Virus record (IMG/VR): IMGVR_UViG_3300045008_000062
Coordinates: 1-62,926 of that record
Source of the DNA: a virus
Reading direction: 5' to 3' (one strand)
DNA length: 62,926 nucleotides
A program made the position numbers and the translations under genes. Shown one piece after another: positions 24,060 through 34,169 of this stretch. The stretch's first letter is position 1; the number at the start of each line of letters is the position of its first letter. The notes beneath the pieces were generated by a model that ran no database searches, was not told where the DNA came from, and saw only the letters and a list, made by a program, of their open reading frames with translations.

Positions 24060-27000
24060 GTGTCTGTGCCGATTACTTTGAAAGTTGCGGCGCAGGCCGA
24101 CAACCGCTCGTTCAAGCAGGCCGCCGACCAGGCGGAGCGGGTTTTCGCCGATGCGGGTAAGGCGGCTTCTGGGTCGTTCGCGAAGTCGTTCGGTCAGGGT
24201 TCGAAAGAGGTCAAGCAGGCTGTCTCCCAGTACGCGAAAGCGTATGACGCTGTGGCGGATGCTACGGGCAAGGCCACGGTGGCGGAGAAGCAACGCCAGC
24301 AGGCGGTGCAGAAGTCTGAGCAGTTGGCGAAGCAGGCCGCCGCCGCGGAGAAGAAACTAAACGCGGCCCGCGACGCCGGGGACACCAAAGCTGTCACGTC
24401 CGCGGAGAAGGAGTTGGAGAGGGTGCGGGATCAGCAGGCCCGCACCACCACTCAAGTTGTCCGCTCCGCTGAGGCTGCTAGTAGGGCTCGACGTCAGGAG
24501 CAGCGGGAAACCCGCGAAGCCGTCCAGGCGTATCGGGAGTTGCAGAACGCCCAAGTGAGGGCTTCCCAGGGTGGTTCCACCCGGATGGCGGGCGGGATCT
24601 TCTCCGGCATCACCAGCCAATCCTCCGGTGTGGTGGGGCAGTTCACCTCTATCGGCGGGTCGGCGGGTAAAGCGTTCGTCGGTGGCGCGGTCGCGGCGAT
24701 TGTGGCGGGCGGCCTGGTCTCTGCGGGGGCTAAGGCCGCGGGGATGGTGCTGGACGGCTTCAAATCCGTCATGGACACCGGGATCGATTTCTCGAAGACG
24801 GTCAACAACTTCCAAGGCGTCACGGAGTCCTCCCCGGCGCAGACGGAGAAGATGGCCGCCGCCGCTCGGGCGTTGGGTGCGGACACCACCATGGCCGGGG
24901 TTTCGGCCTCGGACGCGGCGAAAGCCATGACGGAGCTCGCTAAGGCCGGGTTCACGGTGGATGAGGCGATCACCGCGGCCCGCGGGACGATGGCGTTGGC
25001 GACTGCCGGGCAGATCGACGCCGCGCAAGCCGCCGAGATTCAAGCTTCCGCGATCAACGCGTTCAACCTTGACCCGCTCAACGATGCGGCGAGGGTGGCG
25101 GATGTGTTGGCGAACGCCGCGGTGGGTTCCGCTGCTGATATCCCAGATTTGGCTCAGGCGTTGCAGCAGGTCGGCGGTGTCGCGCAGGGATTCGGCGCGG
25201 ACATTGAAAGCACTGTCGCGGCGTTGGGGATGTTGGCGAACGCCGGCATCAAGGGCTCCGACGCCGGCACGCTGTTGAAAACCACGCTGCAGTCGATCAC
25301 CGACCAGGGCAATCCAGCGCAGGAGGCGATCAGGAACCTCGGTTTGAGTCTGTATGACTTTGACACGGGGGAGTTCGTCGGGTTCCGGGAGTTGTTCCGC
25401 CAGTTGGACGAAGCCCGTAGCCGTTTGCGGCCGCAGGACTTCCAGGCGCAGACGAACATTCTGTTCGGATCGGACGCGATGCGCTCCGCCATGTTGGGGA
25501 CCGTCGCGGACTTCGACCAGATGGAAGCCGTCATCGGCCGTGTCGGCACGGCCGGGAATATGGCGAAAGCGCAGATGCAGGGCTGGCCCGGAATCATGGA
25601 GGGCGTTTCGAACTCCACCGAGGCGTTGAAGCTGTCCCTGTACGACATTTTCAACACCCCCGCCGGGCAGGAGTTCGGCAACAAGATCGTGGAATCCCTT
25701 GACGGTCTGGTGGATTGGGTGAACACCCACAAGCCAGAGATCATCGGGTTCGTCTCTGCTATCGGGTCGGCGGGCGCTTCCATCGCTGACACGTTCCTGA
25801 TGTTCGGCGCCCGCATCATGGACACCGGAGCCACCATGGTCGATTTCGTGAACATGGTGTTCACGTCGATGCTTGAAGGCGGATCGAAGACCGCGCAGTT
25901 GTTCGGCGGGATCATCAAGCATATCCCCGGCTTTCAAAGTGTCGGTGAGGGCATCGAGGACATGGGGGCGAAGTTCGACAACGCCGCCGACAAACTTCAA
26001 GCCCTCCCAGGGCAGATGCGGACCGCCGCGAACGGACTCGACTCGTTCCGCGAAGGCATCCGGGGGATGCGCGACGACTTCGTCGGCTCCATGGGGGAGA
26101 TGGCGTTAGCGGAGCAGAAGAACCGCTTCTACGCGCAGTCGTTCAAGCAGATCCAATCCGCGGTGGAGCTGATCCCCGAAACCAAGCAGATTGTGGTTCA
26201 GGACAACTCGCCGGAGGTTCGGCAGAAACTCATCCAGTTGGGGTTCGCCGTTCAGGAGTTGCCGAACGGGAAACTGGTCATCAACGTCGAGTACCGCGAT
26301 CCCAGTGGGAAGCTGGTCGACCCGTCCCAGTTGGGGGTTTCTCAAAGGCAGTTGGATGACCGGGATTCCCGCCAGCACGACTGGGGTATCGACCCGCCCG
26401 CCGGGCCGGCACCCTTGGGAACGCAGTCCATCCCCGCAGGTGGGGGTTCCTCATCTTTGCCTGACGCCCCGGTGTTGCCGATCAACTACACCAACACTGC
26501 GGGGATGACCGCCGAGTTGGCGTCGGCGCAGAACCGGGTAGATGAAACCCGCCACACGTTGGCGGAGAAGCAAGCGAGGCTGAATCAGCTTCTCGAGTCC
26601 GGCGTCGCGGATGAGGCTGAGATTCAGAAGGCCCGCAACGACGTCGCGAAGGCAGGGCAGGACGCCAACGAGGCGCAGATGCGGTTCGTGGACGCGCAGA
26701 GGAAGGTCAGCGAGAAGCAGTCCAACCAGCTCAAGGGTGCCACCACGGATTTGAATGAGTTCGGTGCCCAACTGGATTCCGACTTCGGGATTTCGAAGGG
26801 TTTGGCTGGCATCGCGGACAACCTGGTGAGGTTCCTCGGCGCGCTGGCTCTGGCGGGTCCGGTGGCGAAGCTGCAGCAGATCTCCGACGCTGCCGGGGAT
26901 GAGGGCTCCGGCCTGATGGGGATACTCGCCTCCAATGGGGCGTTCGGGGAACAATTCCTACCCAACCGCGGCGCGGCGGCGCCGACTGGGTCTGCGACAC

Positions 27001-28205
27001 CTGGTGTTGGTGCACCATTGTCAGGCATTCCGCAGTCAAGTTTCAGCGACGCCAACTTGCAGCCTAACGCGGCGCGGCTGAACGACGTGATCGCAGCGAT
27101 GTTCCCGGCAATCACTGACATCGGTGGGTATCGGGCCAGTGACCCCTACCCGGATCATCCGTCGGGGCGCGCCCTGGACATCATGATCCCCGGCTACGAC
27201 ACGCCGCAGGGCAAGGCGTATGGCGATGCCATAAACCAGTTCCTCCACGCGAATGCCGCTGCACTGGGAATTGATTCGACGATCTGGCGGCAGCAGTACC
27301 AGCCTGCGGGCGGGGCGCCGTCAACGATGGAAGATCGCGGATCACCCACGCAGAACCATATGGATCACATCCATGCTCTGACAACCGCAGGACAGTCAGG
27401 GTCGGGGGTAGTGTCCATGCCAGTCGGAGGTCCTGCGCCCGTCACCGCCCCGTCAGCCGCGGGGAGTTTCGGCGGCATCCCCGTCCCCCTCCCTGTGATC
27501 ATCGTTGGCGGATTTCCGGCGACTGCCACCGCTGGCGGCGGGCTCGTCACCCCCCCGGGAACTCCCGGATTCACCCCCACCCCCGGCGCTGCCCCTGGTG
27601 GCCCCGGTGTAGCACCGTCGTCCACTCCTCTTCCTCCGCTGCCCACGTCGATCCCCGGTGGGGCTGCTGGGGGGCCGTTGGGTACTGGTTTCCCGCAAGG
27701 GCTCCCAGGTTTGGGCGGTCAGGCGTACCCCGCCCAAGGTGGCGAAGGCGGCGTCGGGATGGGTGGTATGGCGATGGATGCCGCGATGCTCGGAACCAGC
27801 GCCCTGGACATGATGGCCCCCGGCGCTGGCGCCGCCGCGAAGGTCGGCATCCAGTTGGCGAACCGAACGATCAAATACGCCGGGCAGGTCGCCGGCATCG
27901 GTGTTTCCGGTTTGTTGGAGACGTTCTCCCCCGCAGGGGACAACCCGAAGGCGTCTATCGGTAATTCTTGGCTGGGGAAGATCATGGGCGGCCTCGCCGG
28001 GGCGGCTCCTTCGCTGCCGAACATGGCGGGCGGGAAGAAACCCGACGCCATCGGCGGGGGTGACGCCCAGGCCGGGGCTAAGGCGGGCGGCAACACAATC
28101 AACAACACGCTGAACCTGACGAACAATCGGGCCACTGAGGACATGGCTGGTAATCAGGCCGTTCGGGAGATGGGCGCCATGTATGCACCCTCGGGTACGC
28201 AGTGA
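24060..28205 (+). CDS. Tape measure protein with embedded M15-like peptidase domain
   Basis: The 1381 aa product sets tail length (at about 0.15 nm per residue, near 200 nm). It has an N-terminal coiled coil, a TP901-type core (QTEKMAAAARALGADTTMAG...AAKAMTELAKAGFTVDEAIT region, ~260-420), hydrophobic segments and a Gly/Pro-rich region. Residues ~1020-1110 carry H1033-x6-D1040 (HPSGRALD) and HMDHIH (1100-1105), the zinc-ligand pattern of D-Ala-D-Ala carboxypeptidase-type domains. Such a domain could cut peptidoglycan at infection. An ATGA/GTGA overlap leads to the next gene. Confidence 0.93.
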   Translation: MSVPITLKVAAQADNRSFKQAADQAERVFADAGKAASGSFAKSFGQGSKEVKQAVSQYAKAYDAVADATGKATVAEKQRQQAVQKSEQLAKQAAAAEKKLNAARDAGDTKAVTSAEKELERVRDQQARTTTQVVRSAEAASRARRQEQRETREAVQAYRELQNAQVRASQGGSTRMAGGIFSGITSQSSGVVGQFTSIGGSAGKAFVGGAVAAIVAGGLVSAGAKAAGMVLDGFKSVMDTGIDFSKTVNNFQGVTESSPAQTEKMAAAARALGADTTMAGVSASDAAKAMTELAKAGFTVDEAITAARGTMALATAGQIDAAQAAEIQASAINAFNLDPLNDAARVADVLANAAVGSAADIPDLAQALQQVGGVAQGFGADIESTVAALGMLANAGIKGSDAGTLLKTTLQSITDQGNPAQEAIRNLGLSLYDFDTGEFVGFRELFRQLDEARSRLRPQDFQAQTNILFGSDAMRSAMLGTVADFDQMEAVIGRVGTAGNMAKAQMQGWPGIMEGVSNSTEALKLSLYDIFNTPAGQEFGNKIVESLDGLVDWVNTHKPEIIGFVSAIGSAGASIADTFLMFGARIMDTGATMVDFVNMVFTSMLEGGSKTAQLFGGIIKHIPGFQSVGEGIEDMGAKFDNAADKLQALPGQMRTAANGLDSFREGIRGMRDDFVGSMGEMALAEQKNRFYAQSFKQIQSAVELIPETKQIVVQDNSPEVRQKLIQLGFAVQELPNGKLVINVEYRDPSGKLVDPSQLGVSQRQLDDRDSRQHDWGIDPPAGPAPLGTQSIPAGGGSSSLPDAPVLPINYTNTAGMTAELASAQNRVDETRHTLAEKQARLNQLLESGVADEAEIQKARNDVAKAGQDANEAQMRFVDAQRKVSEKQSNQLKGATTDLNEFGAQLDSDFGISKGLAGIADNLVRFLGALALAGPVAKLQQISDAAGDEGSGLMGILASNGAFGEQFLPNRGAAAPTGSATPGVGAPLSGIPQSSFSDANLQPNAARLNDVIAAMFPAITDIGGYRASDPYPDHPSGRALDIMIPGYDTPQGKAYGDAINQFLHANAAALGIDSTIWRQQYQPAGGAPSTMEDRGSPTQNHMDHIHALTTAGQSGSGVVSMPVGGPAPVTAPSAAGSFGGIPVPLPVIIVGGFPATATAGGGLVTPPGTPGFTPTPGAAPGGPGVAPSSTPLPPLPTSIPGGAAGGPLGTGFPQGLPGLGGQAYPAQGGEGGVGMGGMAMDAAMLGTSALDMMAPGAGAAAKVGIQLANRTIKYAGQVAGIGVSGLLETFSPAGDNPKASIGNSWLGKIMGGLAGAAPSLPNMAGGKKPDAIGGGDAQAGAKAGGNTINNTLNLTNNRATEDMAGNQAVREMGAMYAPSGTQ

Positions 28206-29914
28206 CCGCCTCAGTCCGTTACCCGTCCGGGAAGGCCACCCCGCACGCGGCGTTCCATTTCCTCGCCGGAACCCATCCGCGGGTGAAGTTGAAATCCCCT
28301 GACGGGTCGGTGGAGATCGAACTGATGGGTGGGGGTGCGATCCCGGACAGGATCTCCGCACCGGAGTGCGTGCGTATCAACGGACCCATCAAGGGTTTGA
28401 TCGCGCCGTGGAAGTTCATCGACCAGCAGGGCGCTAACGAGGACGGGGCCACGTACATCGATTCGGTGTATGAGCCTGCCACGGTGGAGATACCGGTCAG
28501 GATCACTGCTAGGGATGGGAAGCATCTTCGGCAGGTGGTGGATCATCTGTTCGGGTGTCTGTCGAAAGAACGCACCTCCCAACTGTCGTGGTTCACGTTC
28601 GAGCGCGGGTTCTGGTGGGCTGACGTGCGGTGGGCCGACAAGCCTCCCGGCGGGTTGAATCTGGGCGGGCAGCGCCGAACCCTCGAAACCACCCTTGTTC
28701 TTCGGTCGGATCGTGGGGCGTGGAGAACCTACGACGACGTCGCCGAGTTCGCGTTCGCCCACGAATCTTTGGTTGACACGTTCGACACCGACTATGTGGA
28801 AGAAGGACATATCGGCCCGGACTGGTCCGTGTACCTCCCCAACCCCGGTCGGGGGTACCCGTACACCAGTGGCGGTTCGGTGCGGTGGCGCGACGACCCG
28901 GACAAGTTCCTGTTCACCGAGGGTTCTTCGTATGTGGCGACGCATAAAACGTTCACCACGGAGACGAACAACCAGGTCAACGAAATCGTGTTGGACACGA
29001 TGCTGGAGCTTGGTGGGCGGACCCTGATTTTGGGCAGGTATGGGCGCCGCACGGATGGGTCGTGGAACGGTTACGGGGTTGGGGCGTGGCTGCGCGGCTC
29101 CTCGGTGCAGTTGGTGGCGTTCAACAACTTCCACGAAACCGAGATCCGCACGTGGTTCAACATTGTGCCCCCGATCTTCGGTGAGAAGTGGCGTTTGGAG
29201 TGCGGCGGACTCGACGGCAACGGCGTGTTCGATGAGCGGGTGTTCCGCGTGAAGCGCGGCGACGGCTCAGGGTTGACGTCTTTATACGCGAAGGACGAAG
29301 CGGGGGTTTCCCCGCTCGGTGCTGCGTTCCGGGGCGCTGGTGGGTTCGGCGGGTATGCGGCCGGGGCTCTTGTCACTCAGGGTTCCCCGGCGGACATCCG
29401 GAAAGTATCTGCCGGTGATTCGAGTGAGACGACGCAGTCAGGGTTTCTGCGGCGCATCAACATCGGCGACATCGATCGGTGGGATGAGTACACCCTTGTG
29501 GGGCCGGGAACGTTTCAGATCGCCGCCGCCCCCGGATCAACGGACATTGTGGAGTTCGGGCCACTGTTGCCGAACCAGGTGGTTCAGTTGCGGACAAGCA
29601 ACCTCCGGCAGGCCGTCGTTGATTTGACCCGCGTCCCCGCTACCGCAGACGAGTTGGCGGAGTACAAGGACGTGCTTAAGCAGCTCGAATCGTTCGGCCC
29701 GGTCGCGTTGGAGGCCAACGCCAGTGCTTACGGGGTGATCCCACCGCAGTCGAACATGCACCGGCTGAAGAGTGGTTCATTCACCCGACCAGTCCCGGCG
29801 AAGTCCCCTGGCAGGCAGGCGGAGCCGGTCAAGGTTGCGGTGTCCATCACCGGAGGTAATGCCGACTCCCTGATCAGGGCAAGCGGAACGTCCTTAAGGC
29901 GTTATCCAAATTGA
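28202..29914 (+). CDS. Minor tail protein, distal-tail-like
   Basis: The 570 aa product follows the tape measure by a 4-nt overlap. Its N-terminal half (KLKSPDGSVEIELMGGGAIP...DQQGANEDGATYIDSVYEPA) has the pattern of Dit-like minor tail proteins of actinophages that ring the tail tip. The C-terminal half is beta-rich and probably a galectin-like carbohydrate module (inference). Confidence 0.75.
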   Translation: MTASVRYPSGKATPHAAFHFLAGTHPRVKLKSPDGSVEIELMGGGAIPDRISAPECVRINGPIKGLIAPWKFIDQQGANEDGATYIDSVYEPATVEIPVRITARDGKHLRQVVDHLFGCLSKERTSQLSWFTFERGFWWADVRWADKPPGGLNLGGQRRTLETTLVLRSDRGAWRTYDDVAEFAFAHESLVDTFDTDYVEEGHIGPDWSVYLPNPGRGYPYTSGGSVRWRDDPDKFLFTEGSSYVATHKTFTTETNNQVNEIVLDTMLELGGRTLILGRYGRRTDGSWNGYGVGAWLRGSSVQLVAFNNFHETEIRTWFNIVPPIFGEKWRLECGGLDGNGVFDERVFRVKRGDGSGLTSLYAKDEAGVSPLGAAFRGAGGFGGYAAGALVTQGSPADIRKVSAGDSSETTQSGFLRRINIGDIDRWDEYTLVGPGTFQIAAAPGSTDIVEFGPLLPNQVVQLRTSNLRQAVVDLTRVPATADELAEYKDVLKQLESFGPVALEANASAYGVIPPQSNMHRLKSGSFTRPVPAKSPGRQAEPVKVAVSITGGNADSLIRASGTSLRRYPN

Positions 29915-32076
29915 CTGCGACGTTTGACCACCCGAATCTCCAGTTCTGGACTAAGGAACTCGATTCGGGGGTTCCCTGGCGCGCAGCGGAGGCCGCGAAG
30001 AACATCGCGGACGCGTTCTCCTCATCGAACACTGACGTCAAAGTGACGGTGTGTGACGCGTTCTGGAATGAGATCGGCCCGGCCGGGAACTACATCGAAG
30101 TCTCCGGCACCATCCCGAGAAACGCAGCCCCGCAGGCGACGTTGAAGCTTCCGGAAAACCATTGGCTGGACCCGTACCTGTCGCAGTGTGAGAACACGAT
30201 GGTCGGCGTCATCATCGAGACCGACGGTATCTCCGAAGCGTTCTATGTGAAGCGGCATCGGGAGAAGCTGGACGAGGACGGAAAGGTCACTCTCACAAGC
30301 GAACTCGTCGGCATCTGGGATATTTTGAATTACCTCCCGATCTGGCCGTCGTGGTATTTACCCATCGCCACCCAGCCATTTAGCCACGCCATCTACTTTT
30401 CGCCCCTGTGCTCGGTGATCGAGGCGATGGCCGCGCAACAGTCGTTCCGCATCCAATCCGGCCTGAATGAGTTCCTGAACAACATCACGGGGCTCAACCC
30501 TGATGTGCGGGCGTGGGTCGGCACGATGTTGCAGGCCATCAAGAACGACGCGCAAACCGGGTCAGTCCTGAAGACCCCTTTGTATGTGGTTCGCACTGGG
30601 GTGTTCGGTGATTCGTCGCCGTTGTTCTGCCGCACCGTGAGGATGGAGACGGTCGGTCAGGTCATCGCCGACATCACCAAAGCGTACGGCGTGGACGTCC
30701 GGGTGTATCTGTGGCGGCCGGGGATGGAGCAGCCGGACAAGTACTCCAACCTCACCCATCCCACATATGTGATGACGGTGAAAGACCGCTCACAGATTGA
30801 GGGTCCCACGAAAACCGCTTTGGACTCTGCTCTCAGGTTCCTGGTTGACACCCAAGGATCATTGTTGGGGAAGACCCTTGATCCGTTGTTGAACCCGAAC
30901 GGCGAGTACGCCCCTGAGGGGGTGTACATCGCGCCCGCGTTGGGTTTGGTGTTCGTCCCGCCGTATGCGCAGTTAGAAACCCCGGACACGATTGTTGCTG
31001 ACGGTGAAGTGATCCGATCCAAGTCGGCGTTGATGACGTACGAGATCGTCCGCTCAACACCGTTGGGGTGGCAGCACATCATCGGCGGGAAGTGCGTCTC
31101 CGGTGAGACATTGGTGCACACCAAAGATGGGCTAGTTGAGGCACGGTCACTCGTCGGCCGGGAAGTGATGACCCTGTCCGCTGGCGGGGTGTACCGACCG
31201 GCAGTGTGGAAGACCTACGGCGAACAACAACTCTTCAAGGTGACGTTCGACAACGGCGATCACATCTTCGCTACCGATACGCACGAGTGGGTTGCGGTCG
31301 GGCACGAAAACCGGGTGATCACCCTCGACTTGGTGGGGAAGCGCATCCCACGTGTCGCCCACGCCGACCATTACGGCGAAGCCGACTACCTGGCCTCAGC
31401 GGATGAATCCTCCGAGGTTGTCAGCGTGGAGGTCACTGACCGCTTTGAGACGGTGTACTGCTGCGAGGAGCCAGTCACCAACACCTGGGTAGCGGGCGAC
31501 GGGTACCTGACTTCTAACTCACCGAAGTGGCTTAACGATTTGTTGAACGCTTTCTATTCGTTCGTCATTGATGCGGCGCAGATTATTTTGGGGTTTACGG
31601 GGGTTCCCTCCAATTTGTTGGATGGGTTCCTGAATGATGCCTTCTTCGCATTCCAGCTAATCCAGCATTATTCACGCCGCGATGATGTTGGCCCGTATCA
31701 CCCTGCTATAGAGGTCTTTACACCCACGAACTCGAGCCCATACAACATCGAGGCCCTGTTCCAGCTAATCCAGGTTTTGTGGGACTCCAGAGGTTATACG
31801 ACGGCTGTGGCAACGTTCCGCGGCCAAAACGGACCGTTCAAATTGGGGCGGGATATCTTCCCCGGAGCATTGATGAGTTTGGTGTATGCGTCCCGGACAA
31901 AGGTTTTCACCGACCACATCGAGTTGGTCAGTTTCAAGTCCAACCGTACGTCTCGGGAGTTGACGGTGCAGATCGGTGATGGAAAGCCGATTCAGCATCC
32001 GATTGTCGAACTGAAACGAAACGTCAGCGAGGTCATCGCAGCGGTGAATATCGCAACCTTGGCTCCGAGCTCCTAG
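29911..32076 (+). CDS. Minor tail protein (tail-tip, Gp37-like) interrupted by an intein
   Basis: TTG 29911 is the start because it overlaps the previous stop. The 721 aa precursor has an N-extein of 394 aa beginning TATFDHPNLQFWTKELDSGV, as in ReqiPepy6 Gp37-like tail proteins, an intein at residues 395-536, and a C-extein of 185 aa. After splicing the tail protein is 579 aa, a normal size. It is expected at the baseplate, next to the Dit-like protein. Confidence 0.85.
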   Translation: MTATFDHPNLQFWTKELDSGVPWRAAEAAKNIADAFSSSNTDVKVTVCDAFWNEIGPAGNYIEVSGTIPRNAAPQATLKLPENHWLDPYLSQCENTMVGVIIETDGISEAFYVKRHREKLDEDGKVTLTSELVGIWDILNYLPIWPSWYLPIATQPFSHAIYFSPLCSVIEAMAAQQSFRIQSGLNEFLNNITGLNPDVRAWVGTMLQAIKNDAQTGSVLKTPLYVVRTGVFGDSSPLFCRTVRMETVGQVIADITKAYGVDVRVYLWRPGMEQPDKYSNLTHPTYVMTVKDRSQIEGPTKTALDSALRFLVDTQGSLLGKTLDPLLNPNGEYAPEGVYIAPALGLVFVPPYAQLETPDTIVADGEVIRSKSALMTYEIVRSTPLGWQHIIGGKCVSGETLVHTKDGLVEARSLVGREVMTLSAGGVYRPAVWKTYGEQQLFKVTFDNGDHIFATDTHEWVAVGHENRVITLDLVGKRIPRVAHADHYGEADYLASADESSEVVSVEVTDRFETVYCCEEPVTNTWVAGDGYLTSNSPKWLNDLLNAFYSFVIDAAQIILGFTGVPSNLLDGFLNDAFFAFQLIQHYSRRDDVGPYHPAIEVFTPTNSSPYNIEALFQLIQVLWDSRGYTTAVATFRGQNGPFKLGRDIFPGALMSLVYASRTKVFTDHIELVSFKSNRTSRELTVQIGDGKPIQHPIVELKRNVSEVIAAVNIATLAPSS
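31093..31518 (+). other. Mini-intein (142 aa, no endonuclease domain)
   Basis: The intein starts at C395 with VSGETLVHTKDGLVEARSLV (block A), has TDTHEWVAV (block B with T..H), VVSVEVTDRFETVYCCEEP (block F) and ends in block G GDGYLTSN followed by S537 (+1). The usual penultimate His is Ser here, which occurs in some active inteins. The length (142 aa) leaves no room for a homing endonuclease. The site follows GGK in a strongly conserved-looking tail segment. Confidence 0.92.
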
Positions 32077-32084
32077 GAGAATCC

Positions 32085-32960
32085 GTGTCTTTCAACACTG
32101 AGTGGCGCATGGTCGACAACTACAACGGCTACGGCGGCACGTGGTGCGTTTTGGGCATGTCGGAGATCGCTTTCCGGGTGGAGGATGACGGCACGATCTC
32201 CAACCTGTTCCTGGCTGCCGCGGCGCCGCAGGGCGGACTGCCGCGCGGGGTCAGTAACTATCCCGCGCTTCTTCGGGGGCCGAGGGGTTATGCGCCGTCG
32301 TTCGTCAAGGGCTCCAATATTGAGATCGCGCACGACGATCCGACGGAGACCGGGTTCGACATCAACCTGATCGCCGAAGAGACCGAAGTGTCGGGTCCGG
32401 TTTGGGAGTTGAACCTGATTCAGCGGGCGGGCGCTCCCGGTGGTGATGGTGAGGCGATCCTCGACCCCACCGATTACGGGACTCCGGCTTTTGGGCAGAA
32501 CCTCACCGTCGCCGCTGGTGCAACGACTTTCGAGCTGACCTACCCGAAGGTGGGTGGGTTGCATCTGCCGACGTCGATCTCCTCGGCCCCGGACGGTTCG
32601 ACTGCTGAGGTGACGATGGCCGTGGTTGATATCGCGGCTGGTGTGTACAACTTCGACTGGACACCATCGTTGCGGGGGAACGCGGTGTGCATCGGGTCGA
32701 CGTCGGATGTGCAGGTCGATCTGATCGTCCGCCGCGATGATGAGACAGGCGGCAACATCATCGGTAGGGGTGCGGGGATTTCGGGGCAGAAGTATCAGCA
32801 GCCCAACCTGGTCTCGAAGGTGGAGTCCGGCACGAACGTGGTGAATGCCGGCGAGGCGTGCACCTTGTATTTCCGGACGAAGAAGATGGGCGGCTCGGCG
32901 ACGTACGGGGCGGCGGCCTCCACTGCAGCGTTTGAGATGTTGGTGGTCCCCGTACCGTGA
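32085..32960 (+). CDS. Minor tail protein
   Basis: The 291 aa product starts MSFNTEWRMVDNYNGYGGTW and has a beta-rich fold with repeated short strands. The Gly-rich segment NIIGRGAGISGQKYQQPNL occurs near the C-terminus. Such proteins follow the Gp37-like gene in actinophages and are tail-tip or fibre-base components. Function inferred from position. Confidence 0.7.
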   Translation: MSFNTEWRMVDNYNGYGGTWCVLGMSEIAFRVEDDGTISNLFLAAAAPQGGLPRGVSNYPALLRGPRGYAPSFVKGSNIEIAHDDPTETGFDINLIAEETEVSGPVWELNLIQRAGAPGGDGEAILDPTDYGTPAFGQNLTVAAGATTFELTYPKVGGLHLPTSISSAPDGSTAEVTMAVVDIAAGVYNFDWTPSLRGNAVCIGSTSDVQVDLIVRRDDETGGNIIGRGAGISGQKYQQPNLVSKVESGTNVVNAGEACTLYFRTKKMGGSATYGAAASTAAFEMLVVPVP

Positions 32961-33949
32961 CCTCGCCTGAGCCGTGGGAAGTTCTGTTCGAGGCTGTCCA
33001 GGGTCGCGTTCCCGGCAGCACGAAGCAGCAGCCGACCAAAGAAGACTTCGACGAACTCGGCCGCAAAACAAAATTCGCGCAGCGCCGGTACGCGGCCGAT
33101 GTTGCAATGACCTCAGGGTTCGTTGACACGGGAGACAACGACCCACTCGACTGGCTGACCAACTTGTTCACCGGTATCGAGAACTCGATCACCGCGAACA
33201 CCGAAGCTATCGCGAACCTGGAAACCATAGCCGCCGCAACAAATGTGACCGCGGCGTGGGTGTCCGACCTTGAAGACATGGCCACTATCCCGAGGGCGCT
33301 GGTGAAAACCGATGCTCTGACGGGAAACAGTTCGGCCCCGAAGTTCCGCGACGTCCTCGACTACGACTCCGTGTCCTCCAGCGGCACGTCTGAATACCGG
33401 CTGCATCGAGGGGTGTGCCCAACGATCCGCCCCGAGAAGGTGACCGGGGCTTCCGAGGGGCACATCTACTACACCCCGATCATCGTTGACCGTCACGGCA
33501 CAGTGGACCGGATGCGCTGGATTGTCGGCGCTGACACGTCGCTGTTCTCGATCAACTACTACGAGATGGCGTTGTGCGTCTACAACCCTGCCAACGGGAA
33601 CGTGGAGAAGGTGTGGGGGTCCGGCGACATCAAGGACGGCGCCTCGGACACCACCACTCTCGATGAGGTGTATGTGTCGATGGGCATCTACCAGGAATGC
33701 ACTCCGGGCCAGATTTTGTTTGTGGCGCATCAGCAGACCGCGCCGAGCGCGTTGCAGGTGACCCGTAGGTTCGCCGCTGTCGACCAGTTGAACAGGGCCA
33801 GGAATGTGCCGCTGCTGGACGCGGCCTGCTATGTCGCCGAGGACTATTCGCAGGGCATCCCGTCGAGTATCAGTTTCGCGTCGTTGACCCGGGAGAACCG
33901 GTTCCTGCCGTTCGGTGCGATATCGGTGAACGCTCTGGAGGGGTCGTGA
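32957..33949 (+). CDS. Minor tail protein
   Basis: The 330 aa product has an N-terminal helical part with a trimeric coiled-coil-like stretch (IENSITANTEAIANLETIAA, residues ~74-95) and a C-terminal beta domain with IDHRHG-like strands. The coiled coil suggests a trimeric fibre with a C-terminal receptor-binding head. By context it is a tail fibre. Confidence 0.7.
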   Translation: MTSPEPWEVLFEAVQGRVPGSTKQQPTKEDFDELGRKTKFAQRRYAADVAMTSGFVDTGDNDPLDWLTNLFTGIENSITANTEAIANLETIAAATNVTAAWVSDLEDMATIPRALVKTDALTGNSSAPKFRDVLDYDSVSSSGTSEYRLHRGVCPTIRPEKVTGASEGHIYYTPIIVDRHGTVDRMRWIVGADTSLFSINYYEMALCVYNPANGNVEKVWGSGDIKDGASDTTTLDEVYVSMGIYQECTPGQILFVAHQQTAPSALQVTRRFAAVDQLNRARNVPLLDAACYVAEDYSQGIPSSISFASLTRENRFLPFGAISVNALEGS

Positions 33950-34155
33950 TGACTCCGGAGGAGATCGGCTTGCTCGCTGACACTCCTGGCTATTGGTGGC
34001 GCGACTCTAACGGTGATTGTTACGCCACCGCAGAGTTCGATGAGCAGTCCCCTGACACCTACCTGATGTATGCGTCGCCTGCTTGGTGTGCGCAGTGGGG
34101 TGGGGATTGGGAAGCCGCCGCCGCTGCTTTGGCTGAGATCGCCGCTCAAACCTAA
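33949..34155 (+). CDS. 68-aa hypothetical protein in the tail operon
   Basis: ATG 33949 shares its A with the previous TGA; GTG 33946 is an alternative. The product is acidic with several Trp (YWWRDSNGD, CAQWGGDWEAAAAAL). Its place suggests a small tail or assembly protein. Confidence 0.6.
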   Translation: MTPEEIGLLADTPGYWWRDSNGDCYATAEFDEQSPDTYLMYASPAWCAQWGGDWEAAAAALAEIAAQT

Positions 34156-34169
34156 ACGAGAGGACCGTC

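Noticed and set aside
24357-26000. Leftward 547-aa frame within the tape measure gene
   Set aside because: Low-information composition antisense to a well-supported long gene; no ribosome site or domain.
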